This document shows positions 57,641-64,000 of a stretch of DNA of 64,000 bases, one piece after another. The stretch lies in contig NZ_CP013234.1 of NCBI RefSeq assembly GCF_001584185.1, forward strand, positions 124,001 to 188,000, given 5' to 3'. The translations under genes and the position numbers were made by a program. This DNA is from Collimonas pratensis. Lineage in GTDB: Bacteria; Pseudomonadota; Gammaproteobacteria; Burkholderiales; Burkholderiaceae_D. How positions within the stretch are numbered: the first letter of the stretch is position 1; the number at the start of each line of letters is the position of its first letter. The notes under the pieces were generated by a model that made no database searches, was not told the origin of the DNA, and was given only the letters and a program-made list of their open reading frames with translations.

Positions 57641-58651
57641 TTAGCGCAGGCGCGCCATCTCCAACGCCATGCTCAGCTTGCCGAAGCGAGCGGTGATGTC
57701 TTCGAAAGCCTTTTGCTTTTGCGCGGTGCTCAGCTTGGTGTCGTACATGTTGGAGCGCAGCAGGCCGAACATGGTGAGATCGGCGATCGGCTTCAGTTGC
57801 GCATCGGTGGAATGCTGGAAGCCCGACAGGTCGAGGATCTTTTGCAGCACGTCCGGCTGGCTGGCCGGATTCTTCGGCTTGCCGTAGGTGACAAAGAACT
57901 CTTCGATGCGGGCCTTGCTGGCGGCCGGCAAATCCTTGCGGTACAGCAGCGGGTCGTTAGGAATCAGCGGCGACGACCAGATTATGCGCAGCTTGCTGAG
58001 CTGTTCCGGCGATTCCTTTTTCAGGCGCTCCAGTTCTTCGGTATTGTTGGTGGCGACATCGACCTGGCCGTTGATCACCGCCTGCAGGTTCTTCTTGTGG
58101 TTGCCGACCACGATGCTCTTGAACAGCCGCTCCGGTTCCACCTTGTTCTTGGCGAAGGCGTAGTAGGCTGGCACCAGGTAACCCGAGGTCGAGCTCTTGT
58201 CGCCATCGTAGAAGCTATACACGCCCTTGTTGGCCAGGATGTCCTCGAACGACTTGATCGGGCTCTTGGCGGGCGTGATCAGCACCGAGTTGTAACCGTG
58301 CGAACCGTCTTGCTTGACCATCTGGGCGAACACGGTCGACTGATTGTCTTCCACCGCTTCCAGCGCGATCTTGCTGCTCAGCCAGGCCACCTGGATGGTA
58401 TTGGTTTTCAGGCCGTTCAGGATGTCGTTGTAGTTGGTCGACACCACCGTGCGTACTTCCATCTTGGTGTACTTGGCAAAGTCGTCGATCACCGGCTGCC
58501 AGCGCTTTTGCGTGTCTTCGGCGGTGGTGGTGGCGATCAGGCCGATGGCGATCTTGCGCGGATTGTCGTCATCCTTGGCAACTGCGCGCGGCACGACGCA
58601 GTACATGGCGATGGAGCTCAGCAAGAGAGCGGTTTTCAGTAATTTTTTCAT
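57641..58651 (-). CDS. PhnD-like phosphate/phosphite/phosphonate-binding protein
   Basis: 336 residues. A signal peptide ends near VPRAVAK. The mature part is a periplasmic binding protein of PhnD type: IAIGLIATTTAEDTQKRWQPVIDDFAKYTKMEV, VAWLSSKIALEAVE, GYNSVLITPAKSPIKSFEDILANKGVYSFYDGDKSSTSGYLVPAYYAFAKNKV, and SSPLIPNDPLLYRKDLP. It likely binds a phosphorus oxyanion or phosphonate. No permease or ATPase genes (phnC, phnE) are in the window, so it is an orphan, or its partners are elsewhere. The HAD phosphatase gene upstream on the same strand may act with it. Confidence 0.88.
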   Translation of the reverse strand: MKKLLKTALLLSSIAMYCVVPRAVAKDDDNPRKIAIGLIATTTAEDTQKRWQPVIDDFAKYTKMEVRTVVSTNYNDILNGLKTNTIQVAWLSSKIALEAVEDNQSTVFAQMVKQDGSHGYNSVLITPAKSPIKSFEDILANKGVYSFYDGDKSSTSGYLVPAYYAFAKNKVEPERLFKSIVVGNHKKNLQAVINGQVDVATNNTEELERLKKESPEQLSKLRIIWSSPLIPNDPLLYRKDLPAASKARIEEFFVTYGKPKNPASQPDVLQKILDLSGFQHSTDAQLKPIADLTMFGLLRSNMYDTKLSTAQKQKAFEDITARFGKLSMALEMARLR

Positions 58652-58710
58652 TGTTGCCTATCTGACTATTTCGAGGTGATGGAAAACCGAGGTGATGAAA
58701 ACATACAGCA

Positions 58711-58796
58711 GCGGCCGCGCTGGGCGGCCGCATAAATTCATGCGAGGAATATGCGCCGGTTCCCGCGCAGGAACCGGCTGGCCGGTCGCGGACCGG
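58711..58796. other. Three consecutive perfect stem-loops between the HAD phosphatase and phnD genes
   Basis: GCGGCCGC/GCGGCCGC (58711-58718, 58724-58731), CCGGTTCC/GGAACCGG (58756-58763, 58770-58777) and CCGGTC/GACCGG (58782-58787, 58791-58796). None has a T tract. They may protect or separate mRNA segments and give different levels of the two products. Confidence 0.5.
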
Positions 58797-58810
58797 CGGC
58801 AGAGACGGGA

Positions 58811-60127
58811 TCAGCCCAGCAGCGCTGTGTCGCTCTTGCCGTACTTGAGGCTGGCTTCCGACGGCATCCAGTTGCCGGTCTGCTCGTTGCGGCCTTGCAG
58901 CAGGAAACGCGGCGCTGCGGTCGGAATCTGTTCGGCCGCCAGTTTCGACAGGTCGCCGATCTTGCCCTTCTTCATGCGGTTGACGATCATGCCCAGCTGG
59001 GTGTCGGCGAAATCGCGCAGCATGTCGTAGTCGCCATCGCTGTCGCCAGCCACGAAAATCGGACCGTAGCCTTTGCTGGCCACCAGTTCCTTCTTGATCA
59101 CTTCCGTCTTGCCAGGGCCCCAGTTGAGCGGCCAGCCGGCCTTGTACTGGTTGACGAAGACGCCGTTGGCGCTTTCCAGGCGCAGGCCCAGCACGTGTTC
59201 ACGCTTGACGTTGTAGCCATACTTCGGCGTGGTGGCGAACACTGCCACCACATCTTCCAGCGAAGCCGAGCTGACGTAGACGTCGATGCCGCTCTGCTGC
59301 AAGGCGTCCATCAAGGTGGCGATTTCAGTACACAGGCGGATGCCGTGGAAATGCGTAGTGCTGACAACACCGGCTTTACCTGGCTGCGCCGTCGGGCTGG
59401 TGTACTTGGTCTTGACCAGGCCCAGACCGAGATTGTGATCGTTGGATGCTTCCGCCAGTTTCTGCACTTCTGCCACCGACATGTTGGTGAAGAAGTAGAT
59501 CACCCATGGGTAGCCGACGTTGACACCGTAAGTCTCGTTGACTGCTTCGTACAAGTAATACAGCTTGGCACGGAAGTCCTGGAACTGCACGGTATCGCGG
59601 ACTTCTTCCAGCTTCTTGTCGCCCTTGAATTTGTCACAGTTCTCATACAGGTATTGATAGTCGCTGTCGATGTCGCTACAGATTGCTTCCAGGTCCACGC
59701 TCTGGCCGGCGGCGTTCTTGAAGTCGGCGGCAAACGGGCCGGCCGGTACGTTCTGGCGAATGATCGCAGCCATTTCCTGCGGCGTCAGCTTGAAAGAGAG
59801 CGTGTTGATCTGGTACATCAGCAACGCTTCTTCGGTGTCGTTCATGATGCTGGTGTTGTCCCAGTCGAACACCGCGTAGGGACGGCGCTTGCGATTGTAG
59901 CTGGCGCTGCTGTTGCCGTTGCGCGCCAGCAGGGCTTGCAGCTGCTGGTGGTTGCGCTCGCCCCATTTGGCGCGGTCCAGTTTCAGGCCGGCGGCCTTGG
60001 CATCCTTCGCCAGCAGTTCTGCCGGCGCCAGCGCGGCGGCGGCCAGCCCCGCTACCAGGCCGCCGGTGAGCAGTGTGCGGCGTTTTTGCAAATTGGCAGT
60101 ATCTTCCGGTTTTTTTACGCTTTTCAT
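58811..60127 (-). CDS. Exported HAD-family phosphatase (phosphorylcholine-phosphatase-like)
   Basis: 438 residues with GGAGG eight bases before the ATG. A Tat-like signal (QKRRTLLTGGLVAGLAAAALAPAELLA) is at 15-41. HAD motifs: I, FDWDNTS (D88, D90); II, VYVSSASLEDV; III, WGPGKTEVIKK; IV, VAGDSDGDYDML. The long insert and this motif set resemble PchP of Pseudomonas, which removes phosphate from phosphorylcholine; other phosphomonoesters are possible. It may free phosphate in the periplasm. It lies upstream of a PhnD-like gene on the same strand. Confidence 0.82.
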   Translation of the reverse strand: MKSVKKPEDTANLQKRRTLLTGGLVAGLAAAALAPAELLAKDAKAAGLKLDRAKWGERNHQQLQALLARNGNSSASYNRKRRPYAVFDWDNTSIMNDTEEALLMYQINTLSFKLTPQEMAAIIRQNVPAGPFAADFKNAAGQSVDLEAICSDIDSDYQYLYENCDKFKGDKKLEEVRDTVQFQDFRAKLYYLYEAVNETYGVNVGYPWVIYFFTNMSVAEVQKLAEASNDHNLGLGLVKTKYTSPTAQPGKAGVVSTTHFHGIRLCTEIATLMDALQQSGIDVYVSSASLEDVVAVFATTPKYGYNVKREHVLGLRLESANGVFVNQYKAGWPLNWGPGKTEVIKKELVASKGYGPIFVAGDSDGDYDMLRDFADTQLGMIVNRMKKGKIGDLSKLAAEQIPTAAPRFLLQGRNEQTGNWMPSEASLKYGKSDTALLG

Positions 60128-60479
60128 GATTGCGGCCTCCCTGTGCCAGTCGAAATATATTATTCAAAATATTGCCCACCGGAATTCTTTGTGCTTGCCA
60201 GTCGGGCAGCCGAATACACTAGCATATTTCCATTTAGAAACGTAGCTGAATAGCACACAAGTCCCAAAAGAAACGTGCTTATCATCATGTGCAAGAGCCA
60301 TGCCGAGCTCTGCCGGTCTGGCGATTTTCAGCTATGCTCAAGGTTCCGCCGGGCAATGCGTGTGCCGCGGCCAGACCTGTGCGAGGTGCTGCTGATGAAG
60401 TTGTGGGTAAATCCGGAGCTAAGCTGCTGTCTGCCGTGCTGTTGTGGCGCGGACTACCTTTCGTTTGCAGTGGTAAGCC
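60128..60479. other. 352-bp intergenic region, no gene supported
   Basis: This holds the divergent promoters of the HAD phosphatase (minus) and the flavoprotein gene (plus). The part near 60150-60250 is AT-rich. An in-frame stretch ends at TGA 60481-60483 and overlaps the flavoprotein ATG as ATGA, but it has no ribosome binding site or recognisable sequence. No strong operator was seen. Confidence 0.5.
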
Positions 60480-61658
60480 ATGACGGCTGACGACAGCGCT
60501 GTCAGCGATGTGCTGATCGTCGGCGCCGGCCCGGCCGGTTCGCACCTGGCTTATCTGCTGGCGCAGCAGGGTCTGCAGGTGACCATCATCGACAAGCAGG
60601 CATTTCCGCGCGCGAAGGTGTGCGGCGGCGGTTTGTCGCGCAAAGCCATGGACCTGCTTGGTTTCGAACTCGGCGCCGCCATGCATCAGCCGATCGGCGG
60701 CGCCATTCTTACTTACGGCAACCGCGGTGCCGTGCTCAAGGAAATGCAGCCGATGGCCGCCTGCACCGTGGTGCGCAGTGAATTCGACCAGATGCTGCTG
60801 GAGCGCGCTTGCGCCAAAGGTGTGCGCTTCTGCCCAGAAACGGCGTTTGTCGATGCCGCCGAATCAGCGGACGGCATCAGCGTGACGACCAGCCGCGGGA
60901 TATTGCGCAGCCGTTTGCTGCTGGCTGCGGATGGCGCCGCCAGCGCCGTCCGCAACCGCCTGTTCGGCAAGGATCTGGTGGCTTATGTACCGGCGCTGGA
61001 GGCCATGGTCTGGCCCGAGGAAGGCGCACTGGAGCGCTTCGGCCAGCGCGCGCTGTTCGACTTCGACGGCATGCCGCACGGCTACGGCTGGATCTTCCCG
61101 AAGCGCGATCATTTCAATGTCGGTGTGTACTCACCTTTCGGCGGCACTGCCTTGCGCCAGCATCTGGACCGCTTTACCGCGGCCTACGCTAGCCTGCAGC
61201 GGCCGCACAAAGTCGAGTACCAAGGCTATATCATCCCCCTGGCCAATCGCCGCCGGCTATTCCAGCGCGGCCGCGTGTGGCTGCTGGGCGATGCCGCCGG
61301 GCTGGCGGAAGCCTTGTTCGGTGAAGGGATTTATTTCGCTTTGAAAACCGCGACGCTGGCTGCCCGGGCGATCGCCGCGGATGGCTTGCGCGGCGATTCC
61401 ATGGCGTACAGCCGGCTGTTGCAGCGTGAACTGCTGCCGGAACTGCGCGCCGCGAACTGGATGGCGCAACTGGTCTATCGTTTTCCGAAACTGGCTTTTT
61501 CTCACCTGGTGCTGAACCAGCGCATCAACCAGGATTTTGCCGGCCTGATCAGCGGCGAGATGGGTTACCGCGATTGCCTGCGCAAGACCTTGCTGGGATT
61601 TCCGCGCTGGCTGATGCCGAGCACGGCGCCGGATGCGGCAAGGATTGATTCTTGCTAG
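60480..61658 (+). CDS. Geranylgeranyl-reductase-family FAD-dependent oxidoreductase
   Basis: 392 residues. The FAD domain begins VLIVGAGPAGSHLAYLLAQQGLQVTIIDKQAFPRAKVCGGGLSRKAMDLL, where KvCGGgls is the family mark; later RSEFDQMLLERA, LLLAADGAASAVRN and VWLLGDAAGLAEALFGEGIYFAL complete the p-hydroxybenzoate-hydroxylase-like fold. The family reduces isoprenoid chains or acts on other alkene lipids. It has no close partner genes. No Shine-Dalgarno is visible at this ATG, yet the sequence fit there is good. Confidence 0.86.
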   Translation: MTADDSAVSDVLIVGAGPAGSHLAYLLAQQGLQVTIIDKQAFPRAKVCGGGLSRKAMDLLGFELGAAMHQPIGGAILTYGNRGAVLKEMQPMAACTVVRSEFDQMLLERACAKGVRFCPETAFVDAAESADGISVTTSRGILRSRLLLAADGAASAVRNRLFGKDLVAYVPALEAMVWPEEGALERFGQRALFDFDGMPHGYGWIFPKRDHFNVGVYSPFGGTALRQHLDRFTAAYASLQRPHKVEYQGYIIPLANRRRLFQRGRVWLLGDAAGLAEALFGEGIYFALKTATLAARAIAADGLRGDSMAYSRLLQRELLPELRAANWMAQLVYRFPKLAFSHLVLNQRINQDFAGLISGEMGYRDCLRKTLLGFPRWLMPSTAPDAARIDSC

Positions 61659-61709
61659 CCCAAGTGCTTGCTACAGCCCTACCCGACACCTTATTTCCCA
61701 CCCCAGCCC

Positions 61710-62306
61710 ATGGATAAATCAATGACCGCGCAACGCCAGATCTTCCCCGATACCTTGGTTAAAAAATCCGCTCCTGCGTTGCTGGCGCTGTCGATGCTGA
61801 TAGGCGCAGCACTGGTCTGCGGCCACGTCTTGGCCGCAACGCCGGCAGCGGCCAAAGCTACCGATACCCACGTCGATACCGATTCCATCATCAGCACCAT
61901 CAACGCTTCGGAGCGTACGCGGCCGTTTCCGGTCGGCGAGAAGCTGGCGTATTTCGTCAATATCAAGGATGGCGACCAGGTGCGCTCGCCGTTCCGGGTC
62001 GCCTTTGCGGTCACCGGCATGGGCGTGTCGCCGGTGGCGGCGGGCGATATTCACGGCACCGGCCATCATCACATCCTGATCGATATGCCGATGCCGGCGG
62101 ACATCAAGGCGCCGATCCCGTTCGATAAGCCGAACGAGTATCAGCACCAGCATTACAAGCATTTCGGCAACGGCGAAACCGAGACCCTGCTGGATCTGCC
62201 GGCCGGCAAGCATACGCTGCGGCTGCTGTTCGCCGATCATAACCACGTGCCTTACTATATTTCCAGCAAGGAGATTACGGTGACGGTGCTGGACAAGACG
62301 CACTAG
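61710..62306 (+). CDS. DUF4399 exported protein
   Basis: 198 residues from ATG 61710; ATG 61722 (MTAQRQIF) is an alternative. A signal segment (LLALSMLIGAALVCGHVLAATP) precedes the DUF4399 domain: VNIKDGDQVRSPFRVAFAVTGMGVSPVAAGDIHGTGHHHILIDMP, then KHFGNGETETLLDLPAGKHTLRLLFADHNHVPY. His clusters (GHHH, HQHYKH) suggest metal binding; function is unknown. It lies about 50 bases after the flavoprotein gene. Confidence 0.85.
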   Translation: MDKSMTAQRQIFPDTLVKKSAPALLALSMLIGAALVCGHVLAATPAAAKATDTHVDTDSIISTINASERTRPFPVGEKLAYFVNIKDGDQVRSPFRVAFAVTGMGVSPVAAGDIHGTGHHHILIDMPMPADIKAPIPFDKPNEYQHQHYKHFGNGETETLLDLPAGKHTLRLLFADHNHVPYYISSKEITVTVLDKTH

Positions 62307-62330
62307 TGGACTGTAACAGCCACTAATCAA

Positions 62331-62870
62331 TCAGAAACCCGGCAGTCGCATGCTTTCCGGATCGCCGACCTCTGCCCGTTCGTGGCTCAGCAGCCAGGCC
62401 TTGCGTTCCAGGCCGCCGGCAAATCCGGTCAGCTTGCCGTCGGCCCCCACCACCCGGTGGCAGGGTACGATGATGGCAATCGGGTTGGTGGCGTTGGCGC
62501 TGCCTACCGCGCGCGCGGCGCCGTTGTGCTCGCCCAGCTGCAGGGCGAGTTTGCCGTAGGTGGTCATGCGCGCCGGCGGGATCTGGCGCAGCGCGGTCCA
62601 GACCCGCTGCTGGAATTCCGTGCCGTTGGTGGCCACCGCAATATCCTTGAGCGCATCCAGCTGGCCGTTGAAATAGCGTTGCAAGGCAGGCTCGGCAGCT
62701 GACGGCGAACTGGCATCGCTCAGCGTGTAATGGCCGTAATGGGTGCCCAGCAAGTTGCGCATGCGCGGCTCATAGTCTTCAAAGTCCAGTGCCCGCACGC
62801 GGTCCTGGCTGTCGGTGACCAGCAGGATGACGCCGATGGGCGAGGCGACGCGGTGTAGGAATAGATTCAT
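62331..62870 (-). CDS. ogt: Methylated-DNA-[protein]-cysteine S-methyltransferase
   Basis: 179 residues with AGGAG eight bases before the ATG. The active-site motif is IIVPCHRVVG, preceded by FQQRVWTALRQIPPARMTTYGKLA with the helix-turn-helix and Arg finger, and GAARAVGSANATNPIAI. It removes O6-alkylguanine (and O4-alkylthymine) adducts in DNA by transferring the alkyl group to the Cys. It has the length of Ogt rather than Ada. It converges on the DUF4399 gene. Confidence 0.95.
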   Translation of the reverse strand: MNLFLHRVASPIGVILLVTDSQDRVRALDFEDYEPRMRNLLGTHYGHYTLSDASSPSAAEPALQRYFNGQLDALKDIAVATNGTEFQQRVWTALRQIPPARMTTYGKLALQLGEHNGAARAVGSANATNPIAIIVPCHRVVGADGKLTGFAGGLERKAWLLSHERAEVGDPESMRLPGF

Positions 62871-63035
62871 GATGGTGCTCCTGTCAGATAGCGGTGCTTA
62901 GCTTATGGTGACAGTTTACAGATACATGGGCTTCCATGCACCCTGAGTCTTGCGGTCGAATTCGATTTCGGTCCAATCCCGAATTATAAAAGCGATGCTG
63001 CCAAAGCTTGAACCGCATCGCCATGTGCAACTATT

Positions 63036-63071
63036 GAAAAAAAAACGCCCACTTGTAAAAGTGGGCGTTTT
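63036..63071 (-). terminator. Rho-independent terminator after the dehydrogenase gene
   Basis: On the minus strand an 11-bp stem (63059-63069 and 63044-63054, loop TTAC) is followed by a T tract of nine bases (A run at 63036-63044 on the plus strand). It lies about 60 bases after the dehydrogenase stop. The plus strand also has TTTT after the stem, so it may work both ways. Confidence 0.88.
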
Positions 63072-63128
63072 GCAAAGGATATTTTTGCTTGCCAGAAGAG
63101 ACTGAATTACTGGCGCAGGATTTTTAAA

Positions 63129-64000
63129 TTAGCGCTTGAAGCGTGCTTCAGCCAGCTTGTCGGCCACGACGCTGGTAGGCAAGCCTTCCGAGTTGGCGCG
63201 CTTGAAGATTTCCGACAAGGTGACGCCGATTTCGCGCACATGCGCTTCGACATCGGCTTCCGGCTTTTCGTAGTACTCGTAGCAGACCTTGATGATGCCG
63301 CCGGCGTTGATCACGAAATCCGGCACGTACAAGATTTCCTTGCGGCGCAGCAGTTCGCCGACTTCAGCGGTGGCCAGCTGGTTGTTGGCGGCGCCGGCGA
63401 CGATTTTGGCCTTCAGCCGCGTCAGGGTAGCCGGGTTGAGCGTGGCGCCCAGCGCGCACGGCGCGTAGATGTCGGCTTGCACATCGTAGATGGCGTCGGT
63501 TGCCACGACTTCGGCGCCGAACTCGGCGCGTGCGCGTTCCAGCGCGGCCTGGTCGATGTCGGTGACGATCAGCTTGGCGCCGGCTTCATGCAGGCGGCGC
63601 GCATAGTCGTAGCCGACGTTGCCCAGGCCCTGCACAGCAACGGTCAGGCCTTGCAGCGAATCGCGGCCCAGGTAGTGCTTGACGGCTGCTTGCGCGCCGA
63701 CGAAGCAGCCCAGCGCGGTGAACGGCGACGGATCGCCGCTGGCGCCCAGGCCTGCAACATATTTTGTCTTGGTGGCGATATGCGCCATGTCGGCCGGGCT
63801 GGTGCCGACGTCTTCCGCCGTGACGTAGCGGCCGCCCAGGCGCTCCAGGGCTTCGCCCATGGCTTCGAACAATGCTGGTGTCTTGGCAGTCTTGGGATTG
63901 CCGATGATGACGCTCTTGCCGCCGCCGATAGGCAGGCCGGCAACCGCGTTCTTGTATGTCATGCCGCGCGACAGGCGCAGGACGTCGTTGACGGCCACTG
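63129..64000 (-). CDS. Glu/Leu/Phe/Val dehydrogenase family protein, N-terminal part missing
   Basis: 290 residues are in the window; the frame stays open to the edge, so the start is outside. GMTYKNAVAGLPIGGGKSVI holds the catalytic/substrate Lys region (K near GGGKSVI), VTAEDVGTSPADM the acid, and VAVQGLGNVGYDYARRLHEAGAKLIVTDIDQAAL the NAD fold. AANNQLATAEVGELLRRKEILYVPDFVINAGGIIKVCYEYY is typical of leucine/valine dehydrogenases. It likely converts a branched-chain amino acid to its 2-oxoacid with NAD. Confidence 0.88.
   Translation of the reverse strand, partial: VAVNDVLRLSRGMTYKNAVAGLPIGGGKSVIIGNPKTAKTPALFEAMGEALERLGGRYVTAEDVGTSPADMAHIATKTKYVAGLGASGDPSPFTALGCFVGAQAAVKHYLGRDSLQGLTVAVQGLGNVGYDYARRLHEAGAKLIVTDIDQAALERARAEFGAEVVATDAIYDVQADIYAPCALGATLNPATLTRLKAKIVAGAANNQLATAEVGELLRRKEILYVPDFVINAGGIIKVCYEYYEKPEADVEAHVREIGVTLSEIFKRANSEGLPTSVVADKLAEARFKR

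Noticed and set aside
60289..60483. A 64-residue frame overlapping the start of the flavoprotein gene as ATGA
   Set aside because: No ribosome binding site, no recognisable sequence and ordinary base use; the overlap alone is weak evidence.
1..64000. CRISPR arrays, tRNA or rRNA genes, prophage or integrative element
   Set aside because: No regularly spaced repeats, no recognisable structural RNA, and no phage or integrase genes were found on reading both strands.

Overview
The window reads as a chromosomal segment of a betaproteobacterium in the order Burkholderiales, most likely family Oxalobacteraceae and possibly Collimonas-like. This is inferred from the high G+C content, from protein sequences typical of that family, and from an alpha-hydroxyketone quorum-sensing locus of the kind described in Janthinobacterium and Legionella. 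No rRNA, tRNA, CRISPR array, prophage or complete insertion sequence was seen. Genes are dense, and many sit as divergent regulator/target pairs.

Layout. 1-6.1 kb: the end of a secreted phosphoesterase, a flavin-binding PNPOx-like protein, a glutathione S-transferase with a TetR regulator sharing a palindromic operator, a MarR regulator, a small membrane protein, an exported alginate lyase and an MFS exporter. 6.2-10.8 kb: a quorum-sensing locus in which a histidine kinase, an LqsR-like response regulator and a LuxR-type protein are transcribed in one direction and a CqsA-type autoinducer synthase in the other, with several inverted repeats between them. 10.8-12.6 kb: an HxlR regulator, an NAD(P)H-binding protein and a DUF1697 protein. 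12.6-24.7 kb: a catabolic island that appears able to convert anthranilate (or a close relative) to catechol and then through the ortho-cleavage (beta-ketoadipate) pathway to succinyl-CoA and acetyl-CoA. It holds a ring-hydroxylating dioxygenase with an unusual Rieske-reductase fusion, catB, catC, catA, an enol-lactonase, pcaI, pcaJ and pcaF, plus LysR, AraC and IclR regulators.

24.7-31.2 kb: an isochorismatase-like hydrolase, an orphan transposase N-terminal domain, a ProQ/FinO RNA chaperone, a WYL regulator with a NIPSNAP protein, a LysE exporter, an amidase and a 269-bp MITE-like element. 31.3-39.8 kb: a nitrate assimilation operon (transporter, nirB, nirD, a nasB-like reductase, nasA). 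A consensus sigma-54 promoter precedes it, followed by a leader with two ANTAR-type hexaloop hairpins and an intrinsic terminator. 39.9-48.9 kb: a periplasmic trehalase, an MFS exporter, a DUF1348 protein, an unknown small gene with a strong LexA box, a vapBC toxin-antitoxin pair preceded by a tiny leader ORF, oligopeptidase A, an S1/P1 nuclease and queH with a small overlapping partner.

48.9-57.6 kb: two OmpR-family two-component systems. The first faces a MipA/OmpV outer-membrane protein and a reductase. The second faces an exported molybdoenzyme, a cytochrome b561 and a periplasmic protein across a perfect 20-bp palindrome that matches the CusR/HprR box. 57.6-64 kb: a PhnD-like binding protein, an exported HAD phosphatase, a geranylgeranyl-reductase-family flavoprotein, a DUF4399 protein, ogt and the end of a leucine/glutamate-type dehydrogenase.

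The strongest candidates for unusual biology are the quorum-sensing locus with its attached LuxR-type gene, the LexA-box gene next to vapBC, the Rieske-reductase fusion, and the sigma-54/ANTAR nitrate leader. All functions are inferred from sequence recognition alone; no searches were run.
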